Positions 35,071 to 44,779 are shown, counted from the stretch's first letter. The stretch: 64,000 nt of DNA from Fuscovulum ytuae (GCF_029953595.1 NZ_CP124535.1:1582001-1646000); one strand, 5' to 3'. Translations and numbers: made by a program. Notes: generated by a model not told the origin, from the sequence alone.

Positions 35071-35093
35071 AAAAAGGGGGCCGTCAGCCCCCT
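35071..35093 (-). terminator. Intrinsic terminator of the exported hypothetical gene
   Basis: On the minus strand AGGGGGC... stem GGGGGC / GCCCCC with a 5-nt loop, then CTTTTT. It lies 26 bp after the stop of the gene at 35119-35457. Confidence 0.8.
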
Positions 35094-35118
35094 CCTCGGC
35101 ACAATCCTCTCAGCCGAC

Positions 35119-35457
35119 CTAATCCAGCCGCAGCTTCGCGCTGCCGCGCGTGCCGTCCGTTCGGTTAAAGGCCATCACCGCAATGCCATCCTCGACCGAC
35201 ATGAGCGCCTTGGTCTCCACCTCATCCGAACAGGTCAAAGGCACACGGACCGCCGCGCCTTCCCGCGCAGGATGGTCATAGACCCCTTCGCAGACCCAGC
35301 CGAACACGCTCTCCAACCGGACCGCCACCCCGGCACCCGATGCGGCCGGTTCCATCGCCACCACGCCCCAGCGCGACTCCAACTCTGCCGCCCCGGCCGC
35401 ACCCGCCGCGACGAAAATCACCGTGCCAAGGCACAGCCCCCGAATCCCGTGACCCAT
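35119..35457 (-). CDS. Exported protein of unknown function
   Basis: A 112-residue protein with a Sec signal peptide (hydrophobic LCLGTVIFVAAGAAG, cleavage after GAA near residue 24). The mature part is beta-rich with two cysteines (WVCEGVYDHP and LTCSDEV) that may form a disulfide. I do not recognise a family. It has its own terminator; the upstream gene on the same strand ends 128 bp away. Confidence 0.75.
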   Translation of the reverse strand: MGHGIRGLCLGTVIFVAAGAAGAAELESRWGVVAMEPAASGAGVAVRLESVFGWVCEGVYDHPAREGAAVRVPLTCSDEVETKALMSVEDGIAVMAFNRTDGTRGSAKLRLD

Positions 35458-35584
35458 CCTGTCATCCTCTGCTCATTCCGCCCCGGGGCATGCCTCACCC
35501 TTGGGCAATCTGGGGCTATTGCCCTCTGTTTGTGACAGCAGGAGGGCATGGCAGAGGCGCGCGCGTCAAGCCATGGCGTGCCGG

Positions 35585-36592
35585 TCAGTGAAGGGTGGCA
35601 GAAATCCGCCCTGCCGCCGTGCCGGGCGTGACCATGCCAGCCGGCATCGCCTCCCAATTCCCAACAGGCATCAGCGGGGCTGTCGCATCCAGCCGCATCC
35701 GCACCGTCCGCAACAGGCGCGACGCCGAGGCCCCGATCAGCGGCGCCTGCACCGCCGGGCCAAGTGCCACTTCCGGCGCGGGCAGCCCCAAGGCGCGATA
35801 GGCAGCCCACATCGGCCCGCGCGCCGCCTGCAAGGCCGATTGCAGCTCTCCCATCTCCACCCGCTGGCCCCGTTCCAGCACCGCGACGAAATCGCCCGCC
35901 CCGGCATAGGCCATACGGAATCGGACGCCCTTCATCTGCTGCACGATCATGGCCGCCGTCTCGGCCAGAAAATCGCAATATTCCATCCGGTCCAGATGGG
36001 CATAGGCCCAAGGCGCGTTCCGCAGCCGGAAGCCCAGCGCCACCGTCCCCGGCAATCCCGCCCAGCCCAGACCCAGAAGGTGGTTCTCAAGCGCCAGATA
36101 ATCCACCAACCCCACATCCGACCCCGGCAGAACCGGGTCTTCAAAGCGGAAGGCGAAATCCGCCTGATCATGCAGGCTGCCCATATCGGCCGCCAGCGAC
36201 GCCGACCGTGCCCGCTCGTCCAGAACCGTCGCCACCATCGAAAGCCGCGCACCAAGTTCCAGCTTGTCCAAGGGCTTGTGCAGGAATTCATTCGCCCCCG
36301 CCGCCAAGGCCCCCTTCACCCGATCCCGCGCCGTGACCGATGAAATCATGATGATCGGCGTCGTCCGGTGCACTTCCGTCGCCCGCAGCGCCGCGCAAAG
36401 CTGCGTGCCATCCATCCCCGGCATCTCCATGTCCAAAAGCAGGACATCCGCCAGCAACTTGCCCTCCGCCGCCAGTTTCGCCACCCGCAAAGGATCGCCA
36501 AAGGTGGTGACCGAGGTGGGATCAAGCTCGCGCAGATATTCGCCAAGGATCGAAAGAAAGATCGGGTCGTCATCGACACAGACAATGCGCAT
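35585..36592 (-). CDS. Response regulator with a degenerate GGDEF-like output domain
   Basis: 335 residues. The receiver domain (1-~118) has the acidic pocket DDD near 7-9, phospho-acceptor D54 in LLLDMEMPG, switch S85 and K106 in LHKPLDK. The C-terminal part ends with RMAYAGAGDFVAVLERG (~227-242), which lines up with the active-site loop of GGDEF domains but reads AGAGDF, so diguanylate cyclase activity is unlikely. The start at 36592 (MRIVCVDDD) removes a 12-residue extension. No kinase is adjacent. Confidence 0.8.
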   Translation of the reverse strand: MRIVCVDDDPIFLSILGEYLRELDPTSVTTFGDPLRVAKLAAEGKLLADVLLLDMEMPGMDGTQLCAALRATEVHRTTPIIMISSVTARDRVKGALAAGANEFLHKPLDKLELGARLSMVATVLDERARSASLAADMGSLHDQADFAFRFEDPVLPGSDVGLVDYLALENHLLGLGWAGLPGTVALGFRLRNAPWAYAHLDRMEYCDFLAETAAMIVQQMKGVRFRMAYAGAGDFVAVLERGQRVEMGELQSALQAARGPMWAAYRALGLPAPEVALGPAVQAPLIGASASRLLRTVRMRLDATAPLMPVGNWEAMPAGMVTPGTAAGRISATLH

Positions 36593-36763
36593 GCGGGGTC
36601 TCCTGTCCCGGTGAAGTTCCGGACTCATCCGAAAGAGGTAGACGGCATACGAAAGTCCCGTTTAAGGCGAGCGTCAAAAAACTTTCCTCCAGCGCGCCAA
36701 AAACGCATGGTCAGCAACCCAAAGCCTAGCCCATCGCCTCGCGTGCGCTTTTCCGCGTATTTA

Positions 36764-36815
36764 TTTGCGAATGCTTCTCATTGCCATTGACTTCTGCGAA
36801 TGGTTCGCACATCTT
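36764..36815 (+). promoter_or_regulatory. Metal-regulated promoter with Mur/Fur-like operators
   Basis: TTGACT (36787) and CATCTT (36810) are 17 bp apart. The spacer holds a perfect inverted repeat TGCGAA-TGG-TTCGCA (36795-36809). A second Fur-like site with GCGAATGC and CTCATTGC (36768-36785) lies just upstream of the -35. Mur, the manganese-sensing Fur homologue, controls sit operons in Rhodobacterales; the repressor bound to metal would occlude this promoter. Confidence 0.65.
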
Positions 36816-36865
36816 TTCCGCATGGCCACCTTGTCACCCTTGCACCGTAACGAAAGCCGATTGCC

Positions 36866-37807
36866 ATGATCGACCGCCGCTCCTTGCTTGGATGTTTTGC
36901 CCTCGCACCTTTTGCGGGCAGCCCTGTCTTTGCGGCCAGCGCCGCCCCCACCATCGTGACCACCACGGGCATGATCGCCGACGCCGCCCGCCGCCTTTCG
37001 GGCGGCGAGGTGCAGGCCCTCATGGGGCCGGGCATGGACCCGCACGGCCATCGCCCCACCCGCACCGATATTCTGGCCCTGTCGCGGGCCGATGTCATCC
37101 TCTGGCACGGCCTGAACCTTGAGGCGCAGTTCGCCGATGTCATGGCCGATCTTGCCCGCAAGACCACGGTCAAAGCCGTGGCCGAAACCCTGTCGCCTGA
37201 CCAACTGATCGCCGATCCGCAATATGCCGACCGCCCTGATCCCCATGTCTGGTTCGACCCGCGCCTCTGGTCCGATGTCGTCCGCGCCGTCGATGCCGCC
37301 CTGACCGGGGCCGGGGTCGATACCGCCGACCGCGCCACCGCCTATCTGGCCGACATCGCCCAGCTTGATGTCTATGCGCGCAAGGCCCTTGCCAGCGTGC
37401 CGGAAGGCCAGCGCATCCTTGTCACCGCCCATGACGCCTTCGCCTATTTCGGCCGCGCCTATGGCTGGCGCGTCGAAGGCATCCAAGGCATCTCGACGGA
37501 ATCCGAGGCAGGTCTTGCCCGGATCGAGGATCTGGTCACGCTGATCGTGGAAAACCGCATCCCGGCGGTCTTTGTCGAAAGCTCCGTCTCTGACCGCACC
37601 ATCCGCGCCCTGATCGAAGGGGCCGCGGCGCAGGGTCACTATGTCACCATCGGGGCCGAACTCTTCTCGGACGCGATGGGGCCGGAAGGCACCTATGAAG
37701 GCACCTATCCCGGCATGATCGATCACAACATCACCGCCATCGCCCGCGCCCTTGGGGGGGATGCCCCCGAACGCGGGATGGCGGGTCGGCTTAACGCAGG
37801 AACGTAA
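36866..37807 (+). CDS. sitA: Metal ABC transporter substrate-binding protein (SitA/TroA-like)
   Basis: A 313-residue periplasmic protein of cluster A-I. An N-terminal signal (RRSLLGCFALAPFAGSPVFAASA) precedes the metal-binding domain with MDPHGHRPT near 60, PDPHVWFDPR near 125, a late TAHDAFAYF histidine and an HNITAIA segment. No His-rich loop of ZnuA type is present, which favours Mn2+ or Fe2+. First of a four-gene operon behind a Mur/Fur-like operator. Confidence 0.88.
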   Translation: MIDRRSLLGCFALAPFAGSPVFAASAAPTIVTTTGMIADAARRLSGGEVQALMGPGMDPHGHRPTRTDILALSRADVILWHGLNLEAQFADVMADLARKTTVKAVAETLSPDQLIADPQYADRPDPHVWFDPRLWSDVVRAVDAALTGAGVDTADRATAYLADIAQLDVYARKALASVPEGQRILVTAHDAFAYFGRAYGWRVEGIQGISTESEAGLARIEDLVTLIVENRIPAVFVESSVSDRTIRALIEGAAAQGHYVTIGAELFSDAMGPEGTYEGTYPGMIDHNITAIARALGGDAPERGMAGRLNAGT

Positions 37808-37816
37808 CGCAGGAAC

Positions 37817-38578
37817 ATGATGGCGGGCGCAACCCCAATCCCCATGCCGGAAACGGCACTCGCCATCTCAGGCCTGACCGTGGCCTATGGTTCAGTCCCC
37901 GTAGTCGCCACGGTCAGTGCCCGGTTTCCGAAGGGGTCGATGACAGCCGTCATCGGCCCCAACGGGGCTGGCAAATCCACGCTTCTGAAAGCCGCGCTCG
38001 GCCTCATTCCCGCTGTGACGGGTGAGGTGCGGGCCTTCGGCGACCCCATCGCCCGCGCCATGCCCCGCATCGCCTATGTGCCGCAGCGCGCGGCGGTGGA
38101 TTGGGAATTCCCCGCCCGCGTCATCGATGTGGTGCAAATGGGCCTTTACCGCCGCACGGGCCTTTTCGGCCGCCTCACACCCGGCCTGCGGGCCGAGGCG
38201 ATGGCACAGCTCGACCGTCTCGGCATGGCCGACTTTGCCACCCGCCAGATCGGCGCGCTTTCGGGCGGGCAGCAGCAGCGCGTCTTCCTCGCCCGCGCCT
38301 TGGCGCAGGGGGCCGATCTTGTCATCCTCGACGAACCCTTCGCCGGGGTCGATGCCGCGACCGAGGCCGCGATCATCGATGTCCTGCACGGCCTGCGCGC
38401 GGAAGGCCGCACCGTCATCGCGGTGCATCATGACCTATCCACCGTCACCGCCTATTTCGACCGCGTGCTGCTTCTGAACCGCCGCGTGATCGCCGAGGGA
38501 CCAACCGCCAGCACCTTCCGCCGCGACATGGTGGCCGAGGCTTATGGTCACCAACTCCTCACCGCCATCCCCGCCTGA
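37817..38578 (+). CDS. sitB: Metal ABC transporter ATP-binding protein (SitB-like)
   Basis: A 253-residue ABC ATPase with Walker A GPNGAGKST near residue 54, signature LSGGQQQRV near 150 and Walker B LVILDEPFAGVD near 170. It starts 9 bp after sitA; two tandem ATG codons (37817, 37820) follow AGGAAC. Confidence 0.93.
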   Translation: MMAGATPIPMPETALAISGLTVAYGSVPVVATVSARFPKGSMTAVIGPNGAGKSTLLKAALGLIPAVTGEVRAFGDPIARAMPRIAYVPQRAAVDWEFPARVIDVVQMGLYRRTGLFGRLTPGLRAEAMAQLDRLGMADFATRQIGALSGGQQQRVFLARALAQGADLVILDEPFAGVDAATEAAIIDVLHGLRAEGRTVIAVHHDLSTVTAYFDRVLLLNRRVIAEGPTASTFRRDMVAEAYGHQLLTAIPA

Positions 38579-38611
38579 CCCATCGCAAAGGAACCGGCCA
38601 GCGCCGCCCCG

Positions 38612-39538
38612 ATGCAAGACGCCTTTCTGAATGCCCTCGTCCTGAACGCCGGATACAACGCCGCCCTCGTGGGCATCGGCGCGGCGCTGCTTGGCCTTGC
38701 GGCGGGCTGCACCGGGGCCTTTGTCACACTGCGCCGCCGCGCGCTGACATCGGACGCCATGGCCCATGCCACCCTGCCCGGCATTGCGCTGGCCTTCCTC
38801 CTGATGGCCGCCACAGGGGCCGATGGGCGCAACCTTGCAGGCCTGATGATCGGCGCGGGCCTCTCTGCCGCGCTCGGCCTTGCTTGGCTGGATCGTCTTG
38901 GCCGCACCCGCCTGCCCGAAGATGCCGCCATCGGGGCCACGCTCTCGGTCTTTTACGGGGCGGGGATCGTCCTGATGACAGTGATCCAGAACCTCGCCAT
39001 AGGCCGCCCGGCGGGCCTTGATTCCGTCCTGCTCGGCTCCACCGCCGGGATGCTGCGCGGCGATGCGATCACGCTGGCCATCGGCGCGGGCCTGACGCTC
39101 GCTGTCCTTTTCCTCTTGCGCCGCCCGCTCATCATGACGGCCTTCGATGCTGGCCATGCGCGGATGATGGGGGTGAACACCGCCCTGATGGACCGGGCAC
39201 TCCTCCTGCTCACGCTCGCCTGCGTGCTTCTGGGCCTGCATGTCGTGGGTCTGATCCTGATTGTCGCGCTGCTGATCATTCCGGCCCTTGCCGCCCGCCT
39301 CTGGTCCGACAGGATGGAGGTGGTGGCCATCCTCGCCGGTGCCATCGGCGCGATGGCGGGCTATCTGGGGGCCGCGCTTTCCGTCGCACTCCCCGATCTG
39401 CCCACCGGCCCCGCCATCGTGCTGATCGCCTTCGCCACCTTCGCCGCCTCGGCGCTGATCGCCCCCGACAAAGGCATCCTCGCCCAAACCGCCGCCCGCG
39501 CCCGCCTGCGCCGCGCGGCCCGGACAGGGGCGGCGTGA
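38612..39538 (+). CDS. sitC: Metal ABC transporter permease (SitC-like)
   Basis: A 308-residue ABC-3 family permease with about eight hydrophobic segments; the family's SDAMAHATLPGIALAF segment near 50 and the LVGLILIVALLIIPA-type segment near 215 are seen. Its stop overlaps the next permease gene (TGATG). Two distinct permeases are typical of Mn/Fe SitABCD/YfeABCD systems. Confidence 0.92.
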   Translation: MQDAFLNALVLNAGYNAALVGIGAALLGLAAGCTGAFVTLRRRALTSDAMAHATLPGIALAFLLMAATGADGRNLAGLMIGAGLSAALGLAWLDRLGRTRLPEDAAIGATLSVFYGAGIVLMTVIQNLAIGRPAGLDSVLLGSTAGMLRGDAITLAIGAGLTLAVLFLLRRPLIMTAFDAGHARMMGVNTALMDRALLLLTLACVLLGLHVVGLILIVALLIIPALAARLWSDRMEVVAILAGAIGAMAGYLGAALSVALPDLPTGPAIVLIAFATFAASALIAPDKGILAQTAARARLRRAARTGAA

Positions 39539-40458
39539 TGGGGGCGGAATTCATAGCCCTCACCCTACCCCCCCTCGTCGTCGCGACGCTGGCCGGGCTT
39601 GCCTGCGCGGCTCCGGGAAACTTCCTCCTGCTGCGCCGTCAGGCCCTTCTGGGGGATGCGATCTCGCATGTCGTTCTGCCGGGTCTGGTCGCGGCCTTCC
39701 TCCTGACAGGCTCCGCGGCCCCCCCCGTGATGCTGGCCGGGGCCTTGGCCGCCGCCGCCCTGTCCGCCCTGATGATAGAGATCATCCAGCGCAGCACAGG
39801 CGCCGATCCGGGGGCCGCGATGGGCGCGACCTTCACCACCATGTTCGCAGGTGGCGTGCTTCTGCTGGAACTCTCCGGCGCGTCCGGCACCCATCTTGAT
39901 GTGGAACATGCCCTCTACGGCTCGCTCGAGGCCCTGATCTGGCTTGACGCCACGGGCTGGTCCTCGCTCCTCGACCCTGCGGCGCTGGCAGGCCTTCCCC
40001 CGGAATTGCCGCAACTCGCGCTGATCGCGGCGATTGTCCTTGGCCTCATCGCGGCGCTCTGGCGGCCGCTTGTCATTGCCACCTTCGACGAAGGCTTCGC
40101 CGCCACCCAAGGCATCCCCGTGCGCGCCTTGTCGCTGGCCCTGACTGGCCTCACAGCCCTTGCCGCCGTCGCGGCCTTTTCCGCTGTGGGGTCAATCCTG
40201 ACCATCGCCATGCTGGTCTGCCCACCCGCAACGGCGCGGCTCCTGACCGACAGCCTGCCCAGACAGATGGGCCTTTCGCTTCTGATCGCCGCGGCCACCG
40301 CCATCCTTGGCACGCTGGCCGCAGGCTACCTGCCACTCCTCATGGGCCTGCCCTTCGCCGTCTCGGCCGCAGGCAGCATTGCCGCCACCTCCGGCCTTTT
40401 CCTTGCCCTTGCCGCCGCCTTCGGCCCGCGCCGCCTGCCGCTGTCCCGCATCACCTGA
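39538..40458 (+). CDS. sitD: Metal ABC transporter permease (SitD-like)
   Basis: A 306-residue ABC-3 permease: GDAISHVVLPGLVAAFL near 40, AALWRPLVIATFDEGFAATQG near 180 and SVGSILTIAMLVCPPATARLL near 220. It is clearly diverged from SitC, so a heterodimeric membrane domain is expected. ATG 39538 overlaps the sitC stop; a GTG three bases earlier is in frame. Confidence 0.92.
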   Translation: MGAEFIALTLPPLVVATLAGLACAAPGNFLLLRRQALLGDAISHVVLPGLVAAFLLTGSAAPPVMLAGALAAAALSALMIEIIQRSTGADPGAAMGATFTTMFAGGVLLLELSGASGTHLDVEHALYGSLEALIWLDATGWSSLLDPAALAGLPPELPQLALIAAIVLGLIAALWRPLVIATFDEGFAATQGIPVRALSLALTGLTALAAVAAFSAVGSILTIAMLVCPPATARLLTDSLPRQMGLSLLIAAATAILGTLAAGYLPLLMGLPFAVSAAGSIAATSGLFLALAAAFGPRRLPLSRIT

Positions 40459-40522
40459 CCACCCCGCTTCCCAAAGCCCGCCCCAGCCCATATAAGGCCC
40501 CGACACGACAGGGAGCCCGCCG

Positions 40523-41110
40523 ATGCGCAAGGCCGAGATCCATCGCCAGACCGCCGAAACCGAAATCGCCGTCACCGTCGCCCTCGACGGCACGGGGACA
40601 TATGACAACCACACCGGCGTCGGCTTTTTCGACCACATGCTTGACCAGCTTGCCCGCCATTCGCTGATCGACATCACGGTCAAGGCCGATGGCGACCTGC
40701 ATATCGACGACCACCACACGGTCGAAGATTGCGGCATCGCACTAGGCCAAGCGCTCACCCGCGCCTTGGGCGACAAGCGCGGCATCCGCCGCTATGGCCA
40801 TTTCACCCTTGCCATGGATGACGCGCAGGTCAATTGCGCGCTTGATCTGTCGGGGCGGCCCTTCCTCGTCTGGAACCTGCCCTTCCCGACGCAAAAGATT
40901 GGAACATTCGACACCGAATTGGTGCGCGAATTCTTTCAGGCCTTCGCCACCCATGGCGGGATCACGCTGCATCTGGACCTGATCCACGGCGTGAACAGCC
41001 ACCATATCGCCGAGGCCGCCTTCAAGGCCGTCGCCCGCGCCCTGCGCATGGCGGTGGAACCCGACCCGCGCCTTGGGGATGCGCTGCCCTCTACCAAGGG
41101 CGCGCTCTGA
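40523..41110 (+). CDS. hisB: Imidazoleglycerol-phosphate dehydratase
   Basis: Sixth step of histidine synthesis. The 195-residue monofunctional enzyme shows the Mn-binding motifs GVGFFDHML near 35, [14 protein letters not shown] near 63, [13 protein letters not shown] near 158. There is no fused phosphatase, in keeping with a separate hisN at 8.7 kb. A three-hairpin cluster separates it from hisH. Confidence 0.97.
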   Translation: MRKAEIHRQTAETEIAVTVALDGTGTYDNHTGVGFFDHMLDQLARHSLIDITVKADGDLHIDDHHTVEDCGIALGQALTRALGDKRGIRRYGHFTLAMDDAQVNCALDLSGRPFLVWNLPFPTQKIGTFDTELVREFFQAFATHGGITLHLDLIHGVNSHHIAEAAFKAVARALRMAVEPDPRLGDALPSTKGAL

Positions 41111-41115
41111 CATCC

Positions 41116-41222
41116 GGGGCCAAGAATTTTCACTGAAAATTCTTGGCCCCCCGCCGAACGAAGAATTTTCATCCGAAAATTCTTCTCTCTCCCCCGAAGA
41201 ATTTTCGTCCGAAAATTCTTCG
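41116..41222. repeat. Cluster of three perfect hairpins between hisB and hisH
   Basis: Stem 1, 16 bp, GGGGCCAAGAATTTTC with loop ACT (41116-41150). Stem 2, 11 bp, GAAGAATTTTC with loop ATCC (41160-41185). Stem 3, 12 bp, CGAAGAATTTTC with loop GTCC (41195-41222). All share the core AAGAATTTTC / GAAAATTCTT, so they are copies of one palindrome. They sit inside the his operon, where they could limit read-through or stabilise hisB mRNA. Confidence 0.8.
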
Positions 41223-41241
41223 TCCGCGCCGGAGCCGTACT

Positions 41242-41880
41242 ATGCCCCTGACCGTTCTCGTCGATTATGACAGCGGCAACCTCCATTCCGCCGAAAAGGC
41301 CTTCCAGCGCATGGCGGCCGAGATGGACGCGGGCGACATCCTCGTGACCTCGCGGCCCGAAGATGTCGCCCGCGCCGACCGGATCGTTCTGCCCGGGGAT
41401 GGCGCCTTCCCGGCCTGCCGCCGTGCATTGGGCAGCTATGGCGGCCTCTTCGAGGCGATCTCGGACGGCGTCGCGCAAGGCAAGCCGTTCCTGGGCATCT
41501 GCGTCGGCATGCAGATGCTGGCGACATGGGGCCGGGAATATGAGGACATGCCGGGTTTCGACTGGATCGGGGGCGAGGTGGCGCGCATCACCCCCGCCGA
41601 TCCGGCGCTGAAAGTGCCGCATATGGGCTGGAACGACCTGATCCTTGACCGCCCGCATCCCGTTCTCGACGGCATCGCCACTGGCGATCACGCCTATTTC
41701 GTCCACAGTTACCAATTCCGCGTGACCGATCCCGCCGATCTTCTGGCCCATGTCGATTATGGCGGCCCGATCACCGCCATCGTGGGACGCGGCACGGTCG
41801 TCGGAACCCAATTCCACCCCGAAAAATCGCAAGCCATGGGCCTGCGCCTGATCGGCAATTTCCTACGCTGGGCACCCTGA
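41242..41880 (+). CDS. hisH: Imidazole glycerol phosphate synthase, glutamine amidotransferase subunit
   Basis: Supplies ammonia to HisF. The 212-residue class I amidotransferase has the nucleophile C87 in FLGICVGMQML and the H/E pair in TQFHPEKSQ near 192-194. The oxyanion strand PGDG is near 51. A GTAC-CTATG context without a strong ribosome site precedes the ATG; the hairpin cluster ends 19 bp upstream. Confidence 0.96.
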   Translation: MPLTVLVDYDSGNLHSAEKAFQRMAAEMDAGDILVTSRPEDVARADRIVLPGDGAFPACRRALGSYGGLFEAISDGVAQGKPFLGICVGMQMLATWGREYEDMPGFDWIGGEVARITPADPALKVPHMGWNDLILDRPHPVLDGIATGDHAYFVHSYQFRVTDPADLLAHVDYGGPITAIVGRGTVVGTQFHPEKSQAMGLRLIGNFLRWAP

Positions 41881-41917
41881 TCCTGACGTCGCTCGGGGTG
41901 CAACCGTCAGCAAGATG

Positions 41918-41939
41918 CAAATTTGGGCCAAGATAAAGG
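41918..41939 (-). repeat. Degenerate copy of the CTTCATCTTGG motif
   Basis: On the minus strand CCTTTATCTTGGCCCAAATT, two or three changes from the common form. It lies 38 bp after hisH. Confidence 0.4.
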
Positions 41940-42033
41940 GGCCTTCCCCCCCGCCCAAGACCGCCCGGCGCTTGCACCGTGATGGCGAAGGGCGCATCCT
42001 GTGGTTGTATATTTCCCAGTGAACAGGTGTCCC

Positions 42034-42333
42034 ATGTGCCGTTTGCCTGCCCGCGCCCTTCTGGTGGCACTGCTGCTGTCCGCCTGCGCTTCCCCCTCGC
42101 CGGAATTCTTTGGCGCATCGAAGACCGCCGTCACCATCGACGGGCGTGCCTTCACCGTCTTTCGCCGCGACAACCGCGTGCAGGTGATCCGCCACGGCTA
42201 TGCCGCCCCTGCCGCACAACGCGGTATCCCGGAACAGATGCTGCGCGCGGTGGCCGAGGCGACGGGCTGCCGCCCCCTCGGCGATAGTTTCATCGGCGAC
42301 AGTGGCGAAAGGCGCGGTCGCATAAGCTGCTGA
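42034..42333 (+). CDS. Small lipoprotein of unknown function
   Basis: A 99-residue protein with a lipoprotein signal: basic start MCRLPAR, hydrophobic ALLVALL, lipobox LSAC with C18. The mature part has a DGRAFTVFRRDNRVQVIRHGY segment and two further cysteines (GC near 76 and the terminal C). Family not recognised. It lies between hisH and hisA and may ride on the his transcript. Confidence 0.75.
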   Translation: MCRLPARALLVALLLSACASPSPEFFGASKTAVTIDGRAFTVFRRDNRVQVIRHGYAAPAAQRGIPEQMLRAVAEATGCRPLGDSFIGDSGERRGRISC

Positions 42334-42348
42334 CCCGCGCCCAGCCGA

Positions 42349-42744
42349 TCAATTCACCCGTGTCCAGGTGCCGCCATCCCGGCAGATGCCCAGAACGCAG
42401 CCCTTGACCGACAGGCCATTCCCGTTCAGTTCCATCTTGGAATTGTAGGTCTTGTCCCGATCCGGGGACCAGACCTTGCCATCCTCATAGGCACCATCGC
42501 CTGCGGCCATCATGTCCCAGACGATCCGCTTGCCGACATTGGGGCTTTCCACCTCCGCCCCGGAACTGTCGAAGGCGCGGATCAGCGTGCCGCAAAAGGC
42601 CTCGCCACAGGGCTTGATCTCGATATGTCCGAAATTCCCGTTGTCATCGGGTTTCGTCTTCCAAATGCCTTCCACAGGGTCCGCCGCATGGGCCGCCCCG
42701 GCAAGGCCAAGACCCATCACGACCGCCATCATCATCCGCTTCAT
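42349..42744 (-). CDS. DUF2147 exported protein
   Basis: A 131-residue protein with signal peptide (MKRMMMAVVMGLGLAGAAHA|ADP) and the DUF2147 pattern: GIWKTKPDDNGNFGHIEI, FCGTLI, the WSPDRDKTYNSKMELNG block and C-terminal LGICRDGGTW. Members are small periplasmic beta-barrel-like proteins of unknown role. It is on the strand opposite to the his genes around it. Confidence 0.88.
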   Translation of the reverse strand: MKRMMMAVVMGLGLAGAAHAADPVEGIWKTKPDDNGNFGHIEIKPCGEAFCGTLIRAFDSSGAEVESPNVGKRIVWDMMAAGDGAYEDGKVWSPDRDKTYNSKMELNGNGLSVKGCVLGICRDGGTWTRVN

Positions 42745-42893
42745 CGGGCAACTCCTCCCAGCTACGCCTCGAACCGCTGCCATCTTCGCCAAGCTTTGCC
42801 GCCAATCAAGCCTGACGTTGGGTCGCGCCCCCCTTGCCCTGCCCGCCGCCCCATGCCAAAGCGCAGCCGACCCCAATCGCAGGTGCCCGCGCC

Positions 42894-43613
42894 ATGATCC
42901 TTTACCCGGCCATCGATCTGAAAGACGGCAAATGCGTCCGCCTGCTGCGCGGTGAAATGTCGGCGGCCACCGTCTTTGGCGAAGACCCCGCCGCACAGGC
43001 CGCAGCCTTTCAGGCCGCAGGCTGCGAGTGGCTGCATCTGGTCGACCTCAACGGCGCCTTCGCGGGGGAACCCGTGAATGGCGCGGCGGTCGAGGCGATC
43101 CTTTCCCGCATCACTGTTCCGGCCCAGTTGGGCGGCGGCATCCGCGACATGGCCACCATCGCCCGCTGGCTGGAAAAAGGGCTGGCCCGCGTGATCCTTG
43201 GCACGGTTGCCGTGGAAAACCCCGCGCTGGTGCGCGAAGCGGCGCGCGCCTTCCCCGGACGGGTGGCCGTCGGCATCGATGCCCGCAAGGGCCGCGTGGC
43301 AACCAAGGGCTGGGCGGAAGAGACCGATGTCATCGCCACCGACCTTGCCCGCAGCTTTGAAGATGCCGGGGTCGCCGCGATCATCTACACCGATATCGAC
43401 CGCGACGGCGCCATGGGCGGCCCCAATGTCGACGCGACCGAGGCATTGGCCCGCGCCGTCAGCATCCCCGTCATCGCATCAGGCGGCGTGGCCCGGATGG
43501 AAGACCTCATCGCCCTGCGCGATACAGGCGTGATCGCGGGGGCCATTTCGGGGCGTGCGCTTTATGACGGGGCCATCGACCTTGCGGCGGCGATCAAGGC
43601 GCTCAAGGCCTGA
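42894..43613 (+). CDS. hisA: 1-(5-phosphoribosyl)-5-[(5-phosphoribosylamino)methylideneamino]imidazole-4-carboxamide isomerase
   Basis: The fourth histidine-synthesis enzyme, a 239-residue TIM barrel. Catalytic D8 in [12 protein letters not shown] and the second aspartate in [11 protein letters not shown] near 173 are present; phosphate loops GGGIR and ASGGVA are seen. ATG 42894 gives the usual N-terminus; the upstream frame crosses low-complexity DNA. Confidence 0.96.
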   Translation: MILYPAIDLKDGKCVRLLRGEMSAATVFGEDPAAQAAAFQAAGCEWLHLVDLNGAFAGEPVNGAAVEAILSRITVPAQLGGGIRDMATIARWLEKGLARVILGTVAVENPALVREAARAFPGRVAVGIDARKGRVATKGWAEETDVIATDLARSFEDAGVAAIIYTDIDRDGAMGGPNVDATEALARAVSIPVIASGGVARMEDLIALRDTGVIAGAISGRALYDGAIDLAAAIKALKA

Positions 43614-43667
43614 CCTGACCGCCAAAGCCGCAAGACAGCCGCGCGCAAAGCCGCTATTCTGCCACCC

Positions 43668-43949
43668 ATGCGCGTTGCCTTTGCCATTCTCGGTGCCCTG
43701 CTTCTGCTGTGCCTCCTGCCCCTGCTGATCGCCGCGGCGGCGATCCTGATTGCCCGTGCGGCCGGCTGCATCCCCGATGGCGGGGCCTTTGCCACCTGCC
43801 GCATCATGGGCACGGATTGGGCGGATGCGCTGACCACGTCGATCACGCTCCATTGGCTGGGCCTTGTCACCCTGCCCTTCGCCGCCGTGCTGGCGGTGCT
43901 TCTCCTTCTCCTCGCGCTCTTCGCGCTGATCCGGCGCGGGCTGCGCTGA
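43668..43949 (+). CDS. Small membrane protein of unknown function
   Basis: A 93-residue protein with two hydrophobic segments (~5-30 and ~62-88) around a short loop containing two cysteines (GCIPDGG and TCRIMG). It lies between hisA and hisF in the same direction, at a place where his operons of Rhodobacterales often carry a small membrane gene. Function unknown. Confidence 0.7.
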   Translation: MRVAFAILGALLLLCLLPLLIAAAAILIARAAGCIPDGGAFATCRIMGTDWADALTTSITLHWLGLVTLPFAAVLAVLLLLLALFALIRRGLR

Positions 43950-44017
43950 TCTCTCGCGACCCACTGGCCCTTTCCGCCATCCCCCGCTATGAGGCGGCAA
44001 GCCCAAGGATGACCGCC

Positions 44018-44775
<758 letters not shown>

Positions 44776-44779
<4 letters not shown>

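Noticed and set aside
41073-41270. Small frame encoding EEFSSENSS repeats between hisB and hisH
   Set aside because: The peptide repeats are produced by the three palindromic hairpins; no ribosome site.
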